Origin: Polyangiaceae bacterium
GTDB lineage: Bacteria > Myxococcota_A > Polyangia > Polyangiales > Polyangiaceae
Assembly: GCA_025353725.1 (NCBI GenBank)
Contig: JANXOF010000040.1
Location: 1-64,000, forward strand
DNA length: 64,000 nt
Reading direction: 5' to 3'
This document shows positions 43,353 through 52,254 of the stretch, piece after piece. Every line of letters begins with the position of its first letter. Positions within the stretch are counted from its first letter, which is position 1. The position numbers were made by a program, and so were the translations under genes. The notes beneath the pieces were generated by a model. It did no database searches. It saw only the letters and a list, made by a program, of their open reading frames with translations, and was not told the DNA's origin.

Positions 43353-46300
43353 TTAGGTCAAATGCTGTCTCCGCCGAGCTCTCCGCTCGAACGCGCCGTG
43401 GACGAGAACGAGGATGGGCGGCTGCACGACACGAGCGACGATGGCCAACGCGATCGCGCCTCCGATAACCACGACGGCAAGCGGCTTTTGCGTTTCTGAG
43501 CCGATTCCGTGTGAAAGTGCGGCCGGAAGGAGGCCGAAAAGCGCGATCAGGGTTGTCATGAGAACCGGTCTGAACCGCTTAACGCTCGCGTCGAGTGCGG
43601 CCTCCTCGACAGTCATCCGGGGCGCTCCGTCGGTACTCTCGATGGCCCGTACCCGCTGGAAGTGAGAAACCACGAGGATCGCGTCCTGGATAGCGATGCC
43701 GAAGACGGAGATGAATCCCATGGCCGCGGAGACTGAGAAACTCATACCGGCAACGAACAGGGCCATGACGCCTCCAGCGCACGCGACAGGAATGTTAAGG
43801 AGGACAACAAACGTGTTCACACCGCTGCGAACCGACCCGAACACGAGCAGCCCGATAACAAGCAGCGTCGCGGGGATGATGAGCGCAAGCCTGCGCTGCG
43901 CCTCTCGCAATTCGTTGATTTCGCCGCTCCAGGCGAGGTGAACGTCGGCGCCGGTCGGAACCTTAGAGGCGACCTTCGCTTGGGCTTCGGCGACGGTGCT
44001 TTCGAGGTCACGACCACGCACCGAAAACTTAATCGGAGTGTAACGCGTGCCGTCTTCGCGGAAGACGATGGCTGGGCTGTCTTCAGTCGTGACCTCGGCG
44101 ATCTGCGCGAGAGGAACAGGCGTACCTTCAGGGGTAAAGATCATAAGCTCTTTAATCGCCTCTATGGACTCGCGATACGGCGCGAGCCAACGCACCGTGA
44201 GGTCAAACCGCCTGTCGCCTTCGACGACTTGTGTAGCGGCCGTTCCACCGATGGCGGCTTGCACTACGGACTCCACGTTCCCCGTGTTTAGGCCGTAACG
44301 CGAACACATCTGACGGTCAGGCACGATCTTGATCGTCGGCTGACCACTCGAGCGGACAAGCCCGAGGTCGCGGACGCCGTTGACCTCCCCGAGCACCCCC
44401 GTGATCTGCTCGGCGATTTTCTCATTCCTCACCACGTCGGGGCCAAAAACTTTGATCGAATTTTCGCCCTTCACCCCGCTCATCGCCTCCTCCACGTTGT
44501 CGGAGACCATCTGCGAGAAGTTAAAGAGAATGCCTGGAAAAGCCTCGCCGAGCTCTTTCGAAAGCGTCTCCGTGAGCTTCTCCTTCGTGAGGCCCTTTCG
44601 CCACTCATCGATCGGTCGCAGCGGAGCAAAAAGTTCGATGTTGTGGAAGCCCGCGACGTCGGTGCCGTCATCGGGGCGGCCGAGCTGCGAGATGACCGTG
44701 GCGACTTCGGGGTTCGCGCGATTCTGCTCGGTGCAGGCGTCTGAAGCCGGGCAGCCGCGAAGAATGGCCCGCATGCGACCGACGTACTTCGAGGATTGCT
44801 CGAGCGAGACACTGGTCGGAAGGGTGGCGCGGATCCACAAGTTACCCTCCTCGAGCTTCGGCATGAACTCACCACCCAGCGTCTTGAAAAGGACTAGTCC
44901 GACAAAGACGGGAAGCAGCCCTCCCGTCAACGCGACGCGAGGGCGGCGGATACCGAACCGGAAAATGGGAAGATACAGACGCTTCAAATGGCGCGTGACG
45001 AAGCTGTCCTTCTCCTCGGAACCTATTGTGATGAGCTTCGAAGCAAGCGCCGGCGTCAGTGAAAGGGCCAGAAAAATAGCGCCACCGATGGCAAACGCGT
45101 ACGTGTGCGCCATCGGCGAAAAGATCACTCCCGCCACGCCAGTCATCGTAAAAAGTGGCAAAAACGCGACGCCAATGATGAGCGTGGCGAAACCAAGAGG
45201 GCGCGCGACCTGCGCCGCTCCCGCCGTGATGCGCTCCTGAATCGACCCGCGGCCGCTCGGCCCGAGGAAGTGGAAGATGCTCTCCATCACGATCACCGTC
45301 GAGTCGGCAACGATTCCGAAGTCGATGGCGCCTATGGAGATCAAGTTCGCGGGGGTTCCGGTGGCGACCATTCCGCAGAAAGCGGCGAGGAGCGCGAGCG
45401 GGATGTTGAGCGCGGTGATGAGAGCAGCGCGTGCATGCCCAAGAAAAAGGAACAGAATAACCGTGACTAGACCCATGCCGACCAACACGTTTTCGAGCAC
45501 CGTGTGGGTCGTCAGAGCGACGAGGTTGCCGCGATCGTAATAGGGCACGATCTCCATCCCGGCGGGCAGAAGGCGATTCGCTCGAATGAGCTCAACCCGC
45601 TCGTGAATACCTTTCAACGTGCTCGGGGTTTCACCGCCGTATCGCATCAGTACGGTCCCCTGGACGATGTCGTCGCGATCGTCGTGGCCAACAATGCCGA
45701 GACGCGGAGAGTGCCCGATAGTAACGGTCGCCACATCACGGACGCGGATGGGAACGCCGGTGCGCGCCGCCACCACGATGGCCTCGATGTCGTGGACGTC
45801 GCGGAGCAAGCCTACTCCCCGAATGGTGTAGGCTTGCTCCCCGAGCGTCAGCCTTTGGCCGCCAACGTTTTGGTTCGAGCTTGAAATTGCTGTAAGGAGT
45901 TGGTCGAGGTTGACCGCGTAAGCGCGCAAGCGGAACGGGTCGACGTTGACTTGGTACTGCTTTGTTTCCCCGCCGAACGAAACGACGTCGACAACCCCCG
46001 GAACTTGCTTGAATTGCCGCTCGAGAACCCAGTCTTGAGCCGTTTTTAGCTCGCGGAGACTGTGGCCCTTTCCGACCAACTCGTAGCGAAAAACCTCGCC
46101 AATCGCGTTCCAAGGACTGATTTGCGGATGAACCCCCTCCGGCAACGTGATCATCATGAGGCGGTTGAGCACCTCTTGGCGCGCGGACTCGTAGGTGGTT
46201 CCCCAGCGGAAGTAGCACTTTACGTCGCCGAGGCCGAACAGCGACTGGGACCGCGTATGCTCGAGGCCTGGCATTCCCGCGAGGCCAATTTCAAGCGGTA

Positions 46301-46499
46301 CGGTAACGTAGCGCTCCACGTCTTCCGCGCTCATGCCGTCAGGCTGCGCAAGTATTTCGACGAGAGGCGGAACGGGATTCGGGTACGCCTCGATGTCAAG
46401 CTCGCGGTACGACCACCCACCCGCGCACGCAAGCGCGACAGCCATCAAGAACATGAGGACGGGGGCGCGGACCGCCCACGCGACAAGCCGCTCGATCAT
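43353..46499 (-). CDS. czcA: heavy-metal efflux RND pump (CzcA-type)
   Basis: A 1048-aa inner-membrane proton antiporter with twelve predicted helices and two large periplasmic loops. The fourth-helix motif AIDFGIVADSTVIVMES has D, D and E at the 0, +6, +13 spacing known in CzcA as essential for proton transport, pointing to divalent metals such as Co, Zn, Cd or Ni rather than the Cu/Ag class. Other HME-RND features are the N-terminal WAVRAPVLMFL and EDVERYVTVPLE. It forms a tripartite exporter with the two upstream genes; its start lies inside the stop of the adaptor gene. Confidence 0.93.
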   Translation of the reverse strand: MIERLVAWAVRAPVLMFLMAVALACAGGWSYRELDIEAYPNPVPPLVEILAQPDGMSAEDVERYVTVPLEIGLAGMPGLEHTRSQSLFGLGDVKCYFRWGTTYESARQEVLNRLMMITLPEGVHPQISPWNAIGEVFRYELVGKGHSLRELKTAQDWVLERQFKQVPGVVDVVSFGGETKQYQVNVDPFRLRAYAVNLDQLLTAISSSNQNVGGQRLTLGEQAYTIRGVGLLRDVHDIEAIVVAARTGVPIRVRDVATVTIGHSPRLGIVGHDDRDDIVQGTVLMRYGGETPSTLKGIHERVELIRANRLLPAGMEIVPYYDRGNLVALTTHTVLENVLVGMGLVTVILFLFLGHARAALITALNIPLALLAAFCGMVATGTPANLISIGAIDFGIVADSTVIVMESIFHFLGPSGRGSIQERITAGAAQVARPLGFATLIIGVAFLPLFTMTGVAGVIFSPMAHTYAFAIGGAIFLALSLTPALASKLITIGSEEKDSFVTRHLKRLYLPIFRFGIRRPRVALTGGLLPVFVGLVLFKTLGGEFMPKLEEGNLWIRATLPTSVSLEQSSKYVGRMRAILRGCPASDACTEQNRANPEVATVISQLGRPDDGTDVAGFHNIELFAPLRPIDEWRKGLTKEKLTETLSKELGEAFPGILFNFSQMVSDNVEEAMSGVKGENSIKVFGPDVVRNEKIAEQITGVLGEVNGVRDLGLVRSSGQPTIKIVPDRQMCSRYGLNTGNVESVVQAAIGGTAATQVVEGDRRFDLTVRWLAPYRESIEAIKELMIFTPEGTPVPLAQIAEVTTEDSPAIVFREDGTRYTPIKFSVRGRDLESTVAEAQAKVASKVPTGADVHLAWSGEINELREAQRRLALIIPATLLVIGLLVFGSVRSGVNTFVVLLNIPVACAGGVMALFVAGMSFSVSAAMGFISVFGIAIQDAILVVSHFQRVRAIESTDGAPRMTVEEAALDASVKRFRPVLMTTLIALFGLLPAALSHGIGSETQKPLAVVVIGGAIALAIVARVVQPPILVLVHGAFERRARRRQHLT

Positions 46500-47638
46500 C
46501 GCTCGCCCGCGAGGAGTATCGCGCCGTCCGTGACGATTCGCGCGCCACGCTCAAGGCCGTGCGCTACCGGCACCCACTTGCCACCTTCCGTTTCGTCGAC
46601 CGAGACAGGAACGCGCACGAAAACGTGGCGACCGTCGGGCGACTTTCCCTTTTCGATGAACACGGCGGTCTGCTCCCCAAGGCGCAAAAGCGCGCTGCGC
46701 GGTATCGCAAGAGTCTTCCGCTCGTCGACCGCGATGAAGAGCGTCGCGTACATCTCCGGTTTAAAAAGGCGCTCTTTGTTCTCCAAAACCAAACGCACTT
46801 TGGCGGTGCGAGTCGCGGGGTCAAGAATGCCCGAAACCCACTCAATCTTGGCTGGGATCGCCTTGTTAGGGAGAGCAAAAAGCTTGAGATTCACCCGCGA
46901 GCCGACCTTCACGCGCCCCGTATCCATCTCGTGCACGTCGGCGACCACCCAAAGCTGGTCGAGTTCGCCGACCGTGAAAAGCTCGACCGCCGAGCCGCCG
47001 CCGTATTGCCCCTGCACCTCGCCGCCCGGCGAAAGATTGCGCGCGACCACCTCGCCATCGAGGGCCGCGCGCAGCGCATACGCCTGCGTGACGCCGGCGG
47101 TTGTTCCGGCGCGAAAGAGACTCGCCTTTTGCTTGGCGCGCTCGACTTCGGCGCGCGCTTTGCGAAAAGCGTCATCGGCTTGCTCGAAGTCGCGTTGCGA
47201 GGTCGCGTGGACGGCAAGAAGCTCTTTTTGGCGTTCGAGATCGTGCTCCGCGGCGATGCGATCCGCCTCGGCCTTGTGAAGGTCTGCCGACGCCACGCCG
47301 ATGTCGGGTGACTCGAGAATGGCGAGAACATCTCCCTTCTTGACGCGTTGCCCGACCTTAGCCTCAATGAGCGTAACGTGCCCAGAGACGGGCGAAAATA
47401 CGTGGCTCACGTGCGCGTCGTCGAACGTGACTTTGCCGCTCGTCACGATCACGTCGTCGACGTCCTGCTCCTCGAACGGGGCGACGATTAGTTTGGCCTC
47501 GGCGACTTGCGCATCGGACAACCAAACCTCGCCGATCGGAGCCTCGGCGCGTGTGTCGGCGCGAGCTCCCCCGCTTCGACCGCAACCGATCGACGCGGCG
47601 CCCCAGAGGAAAACCAGCGTGAACGCCACTCGCTTCAT
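46496..47638 (-). CDS. czcB: RND efflux membrane-fusion (adaptor) protein
   Basis: A 380-aa adaptor linking the inner-membrane pump and outer-membrane channel. The lipobox-like GAASIGCGRSGG at residues 15-25 suggests a lipidated N-terminus. The lipoyl halves HVFSPVSGHVTLIEAKVGQRVKKGDVLAILESP and LRAALDGEVVARNLSPGGEV flank a helical hairpin (KAEADRIAAEHDLERQKEL). The beta-barrel follows (WVVADVHEMDTGRVKVG). Unlike many CzcB proteins, no His-rich N-terminus is seen. It overlaps both neighbours by four bases. Confidence 0.9.
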   Translation of the reverse strand: MKRVAFTLVFLWGAASIGCGRSGGARADTRAEAPIGEVWLSDAQVAEAKLIVAPFEEQDVDDVIVTSGKVTFDDAHVSHVFSPVSGHVTLIEAKVGQRVKKGDVLAILESPDIGVASADLHKAEADRIAAEHDLERQKELLAVHATSQRDFEQADDAFRKARAEVERAKQKASLFRAGTTAGVTQAYALRAALDGEVVARNLSPGGEVQGQYGGGSAVELFTVGELDQLWVVADVHEMDTGRVKVGSRVNLKLFALPNKAIPAKIEWVSGILDPATRTAKVRLVLENKERLFKPEMYATLFIAVDERKTLAIPRSALLRLGEQTAVFIEKGKSPDGRHVFVRVPVSVDETEGGKWVPVAHGLERGARIVTDGAILLAGER

Positions 47639-49035
47639 CGGATAAAGTCCTTCCCTACCGCCTGCTCCACTTGGAACGTCGCGGTCCAGTAATTCAAAAG
47701 CTCGGCGAGATACCCGCTGTTGACGGAGACGTAGCTCCGCTGGGCGTCCAGCAAGTCCGTGAGCGTGGCGGACCCGGCCGTGAACTGCACTTGGGTTATC
47801 TCGAGCGCCCTCTTGGCTCGTTCGAGCAACGCCGATTCGTAACGCTCGACGAGACGACGGGCCGTTGTGAAGGCCATCAGCGCCGATTCGAGTTCGGCCG
47901 CGACCATCGCCTCAAGGCGGCGACGCTCGACCATTGAGCTTTGCCTATCGGCCTCAGCGCGACCGATTTCGCCCTGCTGCTGGTAGAAGAGCGGCAGCGG
48001 AAGCCCGACGCCCACCGAAAGCGTCGGGGGCTGTGCGGGGTTATCGCCGCTACCAAGCTGTTGGTACTGCACGAGAAGCGCTACGTCTGGGATTCGTTTG
48101 CGCCTCGCGAGAGCGATGGCGGCCTCAGTCTGCGTCACCCGCGCGAGCGCCTGAAGGCGGTCGGGTCGGTGCTCGAGGGCGGCGCGAAGAAGCGCCGGTC
48201 GATCGATCATCTTGAGAGCCTCGGGAACACGAAAGTCGAGCGCTTTTCGATCGACCAAGAGCTCAGGGATGGGCCCCGGGGTGCCAAGCAAAAAAGACAG
48301 CTCGATTTGCTGCTGGCGCACCTCGCGCAGAGCTCGCTCCACCTCTTGCTGCGCGCGCATCGACTCGAGCTCGACGCGGGCGAGCTGACCCTCGTCAATG
48401 ACGCGTGGATAGCGCACGCGATTGATGTCGACTGACTTTTGGAGCGATGCCGCCACCTCGCGCGAAAGCTCGAGTCGCGCTTGGGCTGCCGCCGCTTGGA
48501 CGTACTGCACCTTGGTTTGGGCAACGAGACTACGCTCGGCGTCGGCACGGCCGTAGCGAACGGCGTCGAGCGCGTTTTTCGCGACGTCCTCGCGAAGCGA
48601 TCGCTTTCGTGTCAGCGCGCCCTCGATGAGCCCCTCGTCGGAGAGGTTCGCGAAACCTCCCCACGGCGTTGAACAGGTCCCCGAAAAGCAGTCGACGCGC
48701 CGCGACACACCGCCGCTCAACGTTGGGTTCGGGGTTTGCCCCGCTGCTCGAACGTCTGCCTCGGCGCCGCGGACCGCGGCTGCAGCGACAAGCGCGTCGT
48801 ACCCACGAGTCCGCGCGAGAACGAGTGCGTCGGGCAATGAGACGCTCTGCGCCGCGGGCTGGCCCGACGTGGGCGAGGGCACGAAAGCAGGTGCCTGAAG
48901 CGTCGGCTCCGCGTGCGCCCGCTGCGGCGGAAAGTACAGAAAGAGGAATGCGCAAGTCGCGAAGCCCACACGCACGGCGGCAGACGCGCGAAAACGTCGT
49001 GGTGCAGGTAACGAAGGAGTCCGAGGCGCGGTCAT
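47635..49035 (-). CDS. czcC: TolC-family outer-membrane channel of metal efflux
   Basis: A 466-aa protein with a signal peptide (VGFATCAFLFLYFPPQRAHA). It has the OEP double-repeat layout: a first repeat opening with SLPDALVLARTRGYDALV and a second near LEHRPDRLQALARVTQTEAAIALARRKRIPDVALL, followed by LSVGVGLPLPLFYQQQGEI, typical of CzcC/CusC channels. Long helices TFTTARR and YVSVNSGYLAELL complete the periplasmic barrel. First gene of the efflux operon, immediately downstream of the repeat-containing region shared with the regulator genes. Confidence 0.9.
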   Translation of the reverse strand: MTAPRTPSLPAPRRFRASAAVRVGFATCAFLFLYFPPQRAHAEPTLQAPAFVPSPTSGQPAAQSVSLPDALVLARTRGYDALVAAAAVRGAEADVRAAGQTPNPTLSGGVSRRVDCFSGTCSTPWGGFANLSDEGLIEGALTRKRSLREDVAKNALDAVRYGRADAERSLVAQTKVQYVQAAAAQARLELSREVAASLQKSVDINRVRYPRVIDEGQLARVELESMRAQQEVERALREVRQQQIELSFLLGTPGPIPELLVDRKALDFRVPEALKMIDRPALLRAALEHRPDRLQALARVTQTEAAIALARRKRIPDVALLVQYQQLGSGDNPAQPPTLSVGVGLPLPLFYQQQGEIGRAEADRQSSMVERRRLEAMVAAELESALMAFTTARRLVERYESALLERAKRALEITQVQFTAGSATLTDLLDAQRSYVSVNSGYLAELLNYWTATFQVEQAVGKDFIR

Positions 49036-49068
49036 AACCCCTCGACCCTGACATCTGCGTGAGCGTGG

Positions 49069-49102
49069 AACGTTAAGGGAGAATTAACGTTTCGTAAGGG
49101 AG
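49069..49102. promoter_or_regulatory. candidate metal-regulator operator between efflux operon and regulator genes
   Basis: In the 102-base divergent gap, AACGTTAA (49069-49076) and TTAACGTT (49084-49091) form a perfect inverted repeat with a 7-base spacer. In addition TAAGGGAG occurs twice, at 49074 and 49095, exactly 21 bases (two helical turns) apart, as expected for tandem binding by an OmpR-type regulator. The following regulator gene encodes such a protein, so autoregulation is plausible (inference). Confidence 0.55.
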
Positions 49103-49137
49103 CGGGCGAGAGTGGTGTCAATGGTACCTTCCGATCT

Positions 49138-49818
49138 GTGAAAGTGCTCGTTGTAGAGGATGACGCCAAGCTTTCGCGCTTCCTCGTGCGCGTTCTCGTC
49201 GAGGAAGGCTACGCCGCCGATTCGTGCGGGACAGGAGCCGACGCTCTCGCACAAGCGTCGTCCGGGATTTACGATCTTTTAATCCTCGACTGGATGCTAC
49301 CGGACATCGACGGGCTATCGGTGTGTCGACGCCTGCGCCAAGGAGGCACGCTCACGCCGATCCTTATGTTAACGGCGCGCGGCGAGGTTCGGGAACGTGT
49401 GCTCGGCCTTGACACCGGCGCCGATGACTTTTTGGTGAAGCCGTTTGAGATCGAGGAACTCGTTGCACGCCTTCGTGCACTGCTCAGGCGCGCGAGCGGA
49501 TTCGCAAACGTTCGCGTGGGCGGTCTCGAGATGGACCGCGTAGGGCGTGAAGTCCGGATCGCAGGTAAATCACTCGACCTGACGTCTCGCGAATATGCAC
49601 TTTTGCTCGACTTAGTACACCACGCAGAGAAAGTCGTAACGCGCACGGAGCTTCTCGCACGCGTCTGGGGCACCTCCTTCGACCCAGGCTCAAACATCGT
49701 CGAGGTCCACGTTAGCAGGCTGCGGGACAAGCTCGGCGAGCACGCGTGGATGATCGAGACCGTCCGCGGCGCCGGCTATCGCCTGACCGCGACATCGACA
49801 TCGACATCAACACGATAG
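49138..49818 (+). CDS. czcR: OmpR-family response regulator of metal efflux
   Basis: A 226-aa regulator with a GTG start; the nearest upstream ATG in frame-like position is followed at once by TGA. The receiver domain has acidic pocket VVEDDAK, phospho-acceptor D51 (LILDWMLPDIDG), MLTAR and K at VKPFEI. The winged-helix DNA-binding domain covers about 130-226 (LTSREYALLLDLVHHAEKVVTR, SNIVEVHVSRLRDKL). The C-terminus is an odd Thr/Ser repeat from a short ACATCG repeat in the DNA. It pairs with the kinase 7 bases downstream and should control the divergent czc genes. Confidence 0.9.
   Translation: MKVLVVEDDAKLSRFLVRVLVEEGYAADSCGTGADALAQASSGIYDLLILDWMLPDIDGLSVCRRLRQGGTLTPILMLTARGEVRERVLGLDTGADDFLVKPFEIEELVARLRALLRRASGFANVRVGGLEMDRVGREVRIAGKSLDLTSREYALLLDLVHHAEKVVTRTELLARVWGTSFDPGSNIVEVHVSRLRDKLGEHAWMIETVRGAGYRLTATSTSTSTR
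49791..49815 (+). repeat. short hexanucleotide repeat (ACATCG-like)
   Basis: About four near-perfect copies of ACATCG encode the Thr-Ser-Thr-Ser tail of the response regulator. Length change by whole units keeps the frame, so it would only alter the tail. Confidence 0.6.
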
Positions 49819-49825
49819 AAGCACC

Positions 49826-51223
49826 ATGAAGTTTCGGACGCGGCTAGTTTTTTCACTCTCAGCCGCGACTGCGCTGAACGTGACGGCGTCCTTCGGGACC
49901 GCCACGTATGTGGTCCAGCGCTCGGAGGAAAGGCAACTCGACGAAGCGTTGCACGCCGAAGCACGCCAAGAAGCGAGTGAGGTTGCGCAGGCGAAAGACC
50001 TCTCACTTCATATTAGCGATCGCGGCGGACCCGAAGCCGATGACGTCGGTCGGTTGACAAAGTTTGCGGCTCTCTACGCGGGCGATGGCCACGTTTACGA
50101 CTACACACGAACGTTCACGCGGGCGGTTCCCGATCTCGAGGCGATTCGCCATCCAAACGGAATACCGTTCGAGCTCGTTTATGAAGGCGAGCGGCTGCGC
50201 GCCATTATGGCGGCGGTTCCTGGGGCCTCGGGCGCGGTTCTCCTCCTTGCGGCCCCGCGCGCCGATCTCGACAAAGACACCGCGTTCCTTCGGCGCGTGA
50301 TGATTGCGGCGGCGCTGCTCTCCATAAGCTTCACGCTTCTCGTCACGTGGCGCGTGGTCAGGGAGCTTACGCGGGGCCACGAAGCCATAGCCGGCGTCGC
50401 GCGCAGGGTGGCAGCCGGTGACATTCAAGCGCGCATTGGGATAACGGACGGTGATGATGAGGTCGTGCAGCTTGCACGCGACGTCGACAACATGGTCAAG
50501 CGTCTCGCGATGTTGGTCGAAAGCCAACAAAGGTTCGTCGCGCATGCCGCTCACGAGCTCCGTTCTCCCCTCACCTCACTCTATGGCGAGCTCCAACTCG
50601 CGCTCCGGCGCTCGCGGAGCGCCGACGAGTACAAGGCCTCGATCGAAGAGGCGCTCGATTCCACGCGTCGCTTGAAGGCACTCACCGAGGACCTTCTCGC
50701 CCTCGCGCGGATTGGCTCCGGCTCGACGCGTGAATCGCGACATACACCGTGCGAGGTCAAGGAAGTCGCGGCAAACGCGGCGGCTTGGGTCGCGCGCGAG
50801 GCCTTGAGGCGGAAGGTCGACATCGCGATCGATGCCGACGGTTCTCTCGTCCTTGGCCACGCGTTCGAGCTGGAGCGCTTGATACGAAACCTTCTCGATA
50901 ACGCTATCCGCCATAGCCCTGAGGGCGGCCGTATTTATCTCGAGGCGAAGGGCGACGGCGACAACGTCGAGCTTTCCGTTCTCGACGAAGGGCCGGGCGT
51001 TCCAAGCGACGAGCGCGAACGCGTGTTCGAGCCTTTTTATAGGGCGTCGACTGAACTGCCGCGTGACGGCGGCGCGGGCCTCGGACTCGCCATCGTGCGC
51101 GAGATCGTGCGAAGCCACGGCGGTGATATTCGCGTTTCCGCCGGCCCGAACGGCAAAGGCGCACTCTTCCGCGCGACACTTCTCACCCGCCCGCCAAAGT
51201 CGAACCGACCGAGCTCAGCGTAA
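49826..51223 (+). CDS. czcS: sensor histidine kinase partner of the metal regulator
   Basis: A 465-aa membrane kinase. Two membrane segments flank a periplasmic sensor (first about residues 8-28; second about 158-176). HAMP follows (ELTRGHEAIAGVARRVAAGDIQARI). Phospho-acceptor H243 is in AAHELRSPLT. The ATPase domain shows the N box LERLIRNLLDNAIRHSPEGG, LSVLDEGPGVPSDE and a GLGLAIVREI lid. The sensor lacks an obvious His-rich metal loop, so the ligand is unknown, but linkage to CzcCBA suggests metal sensing. Confidence 0.9.
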   Translation: MKFRTRLVFSLSAATALNVTASFGTATYVVQRSEERQLDEALHAEARQEASEVAQAKDLSLHISDRGGPEADDVGRLTKFAALYAGDGHVYDYTRTFTRAVPDLEAIRHPNGIPFELVYEGERLRAIMAAVPGASGAVLLLAAPRADLDKDTAFLRRVMIAAALLSISFTLLVTWRVVRELTRGHEAIAGVARRVAAGDIQARIGITDGDDEVVQLARDVDNMVKRLAMLVESQQRFVAHAAHELRSPLTSLYGELQLALRRSRSADEYKASIEEALDSTRRLKALTEDLLALARIGSGSTRESRHTPCEVKEVAANAAAWVAREALRRKVDIAIDADGSLVLGHAFELERLIRNLLDNAIRHSPEGGRIYLEAKGDGDNVELSVLDEGPGVPSDERERVFEPFYRASTELPRDGGAGLGLAIVREIVRSHGGDIRVSAGPNGKGALFRATLLTRPPKSNRPSSA

Positions 51224-51596
51224 AGTCGATGACGGTCGATCAACTTTGTCTCTTGCACGTGCGCCGCCGGAATCTCGAAGACGGCGGCGCCAAACACGCC
51301 GACCGCGTCAATGTGCAGCCTTTCGAACCGGAGCGACATGGGCTTACACTTTTGCAGGTGCCTCCAAACGCCTATGATTCGAAAGCTCAACGACTCTCGC
51401 AGCACCGGATAGCGTCCACGATTCGTTCCCCCGGCCCCGCACCGACCCTTGCGGCGGAGGCCCGGCAAGTTCCGCGACATAGAAAATCTTGTCGCGTTCG
51501 ACCGCGAGCCACGCGTGTTAAGCACTTAAGGGTGCGTCGTGGAATCTGCATGATGGATCGAGCGAGTCGACGCCGCGGCCAGCTAGTGCATCGCCC
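51224..51596. other. intergenic, nothing clear
   Basis: No convincing gene on either strand and no strong hairpin. Several frames are open but none shows protein-like sequence or a start with a good ribosome binding site. Promoter for the next gene is presumably here. Confidence 0.4.
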
Positions 51597-52226
51597 ATGA
51601 CACCGGCGGAAACGGATCGACGAAGGCCCGTCTGGGACGCGATGTCCGACGTATTTGTACACAATGAGACGCGGTGGGAGATGCCGCGCATCGCGTTCGT
51701 GCTTACTCGCTCCGGGTACTCGACCGCGGAACTCGATGCGATTTGGGACAACGAAATCGTGCCCGAATGCGCCTGGAACCTGCTTCAAGTCGAAGGCGAA
51801 TGGAAGCTCTTCGTCGTCGACGAGGAAGCGCTCGCGGCGCGAGCCGAAGGGTACCTCGGACTTCACGAACGGACGGCGGGCGTGGCCTTACCGCTCTTTC
51901 TTGGAGCCCAATGGAACGCGATCAAAACGATGCGAGCGATGCTTCTCTCGATTTCATCGGAGGAGAGCGCGCACGTGCGAAGGACGTTGATGTGGACCGC
52001 ATTTGTCCGCACTTACATCGCGGCGCCAGTCGGCAACGATGAAGCGAAAACCTTGAGCGCACTTGGGGCGAACACCGTGTCTATGGCCGAGGCATTCGAG
52101 GCCGTGCGCCCGGTGCTTCGATCGCTGTTGCTGGGCGATGAGCAAGCCGACGAGACACGGCGCGCGAACGATGTCCGAGAGCTTATCGCGCGGGCCTCAC
52201 GGGCTTCGGATCCGGGTGTGCCCTGA
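51597..52226 (+). CDS. hypothetical protein, DUF7079-like N-terminus
   Basis: A 209-aa soluble protein. The start RRPVWDAMSDVFVHNETRW, then IAFVLTRSGYSTAELDAIWDNEIVPECAWNLLQVEGEW, is the pattern of small proteins annotated DUF7079, though the identification is tentative. The C-terminus is helical (SSEESAHVRRTLMWTAFV) and ends in a charged tail. No catalytic residues stand out. It is an isolated plus-strand gene between the histidine kinase and a convergent hydrolase gene. Confidence 0.65.
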   Translation: MTPAETDRRRPVWDAMSDVFVHNETRWEMPRIAFVLTRSGYSTAELDAIWDNEIVPECAWNLLQVEGEWKLFVVDEEALAARAEGYLGLHERTAGVALPLFLGAQWNAIKTMRAMLLSISSEESAHVRRTLMWTAFVRTYIAAPVGNDEAKTLSALGANTVSMAEAFEAVRPVLRSLLLGDEQADETRRANDVRELIARASRASDPGVP

Positions 52227-52254
52227 GGATGGCGACTAGTTTTACAGTGCAGCA

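Noticed and set aside
51037-51525. Minus-strand open frame across the end of the histidine kinase gene and the next gap
   Set aside because: Overlaps the kinase C-terminus, no start with ribosome binding site and no protein-like pattern.
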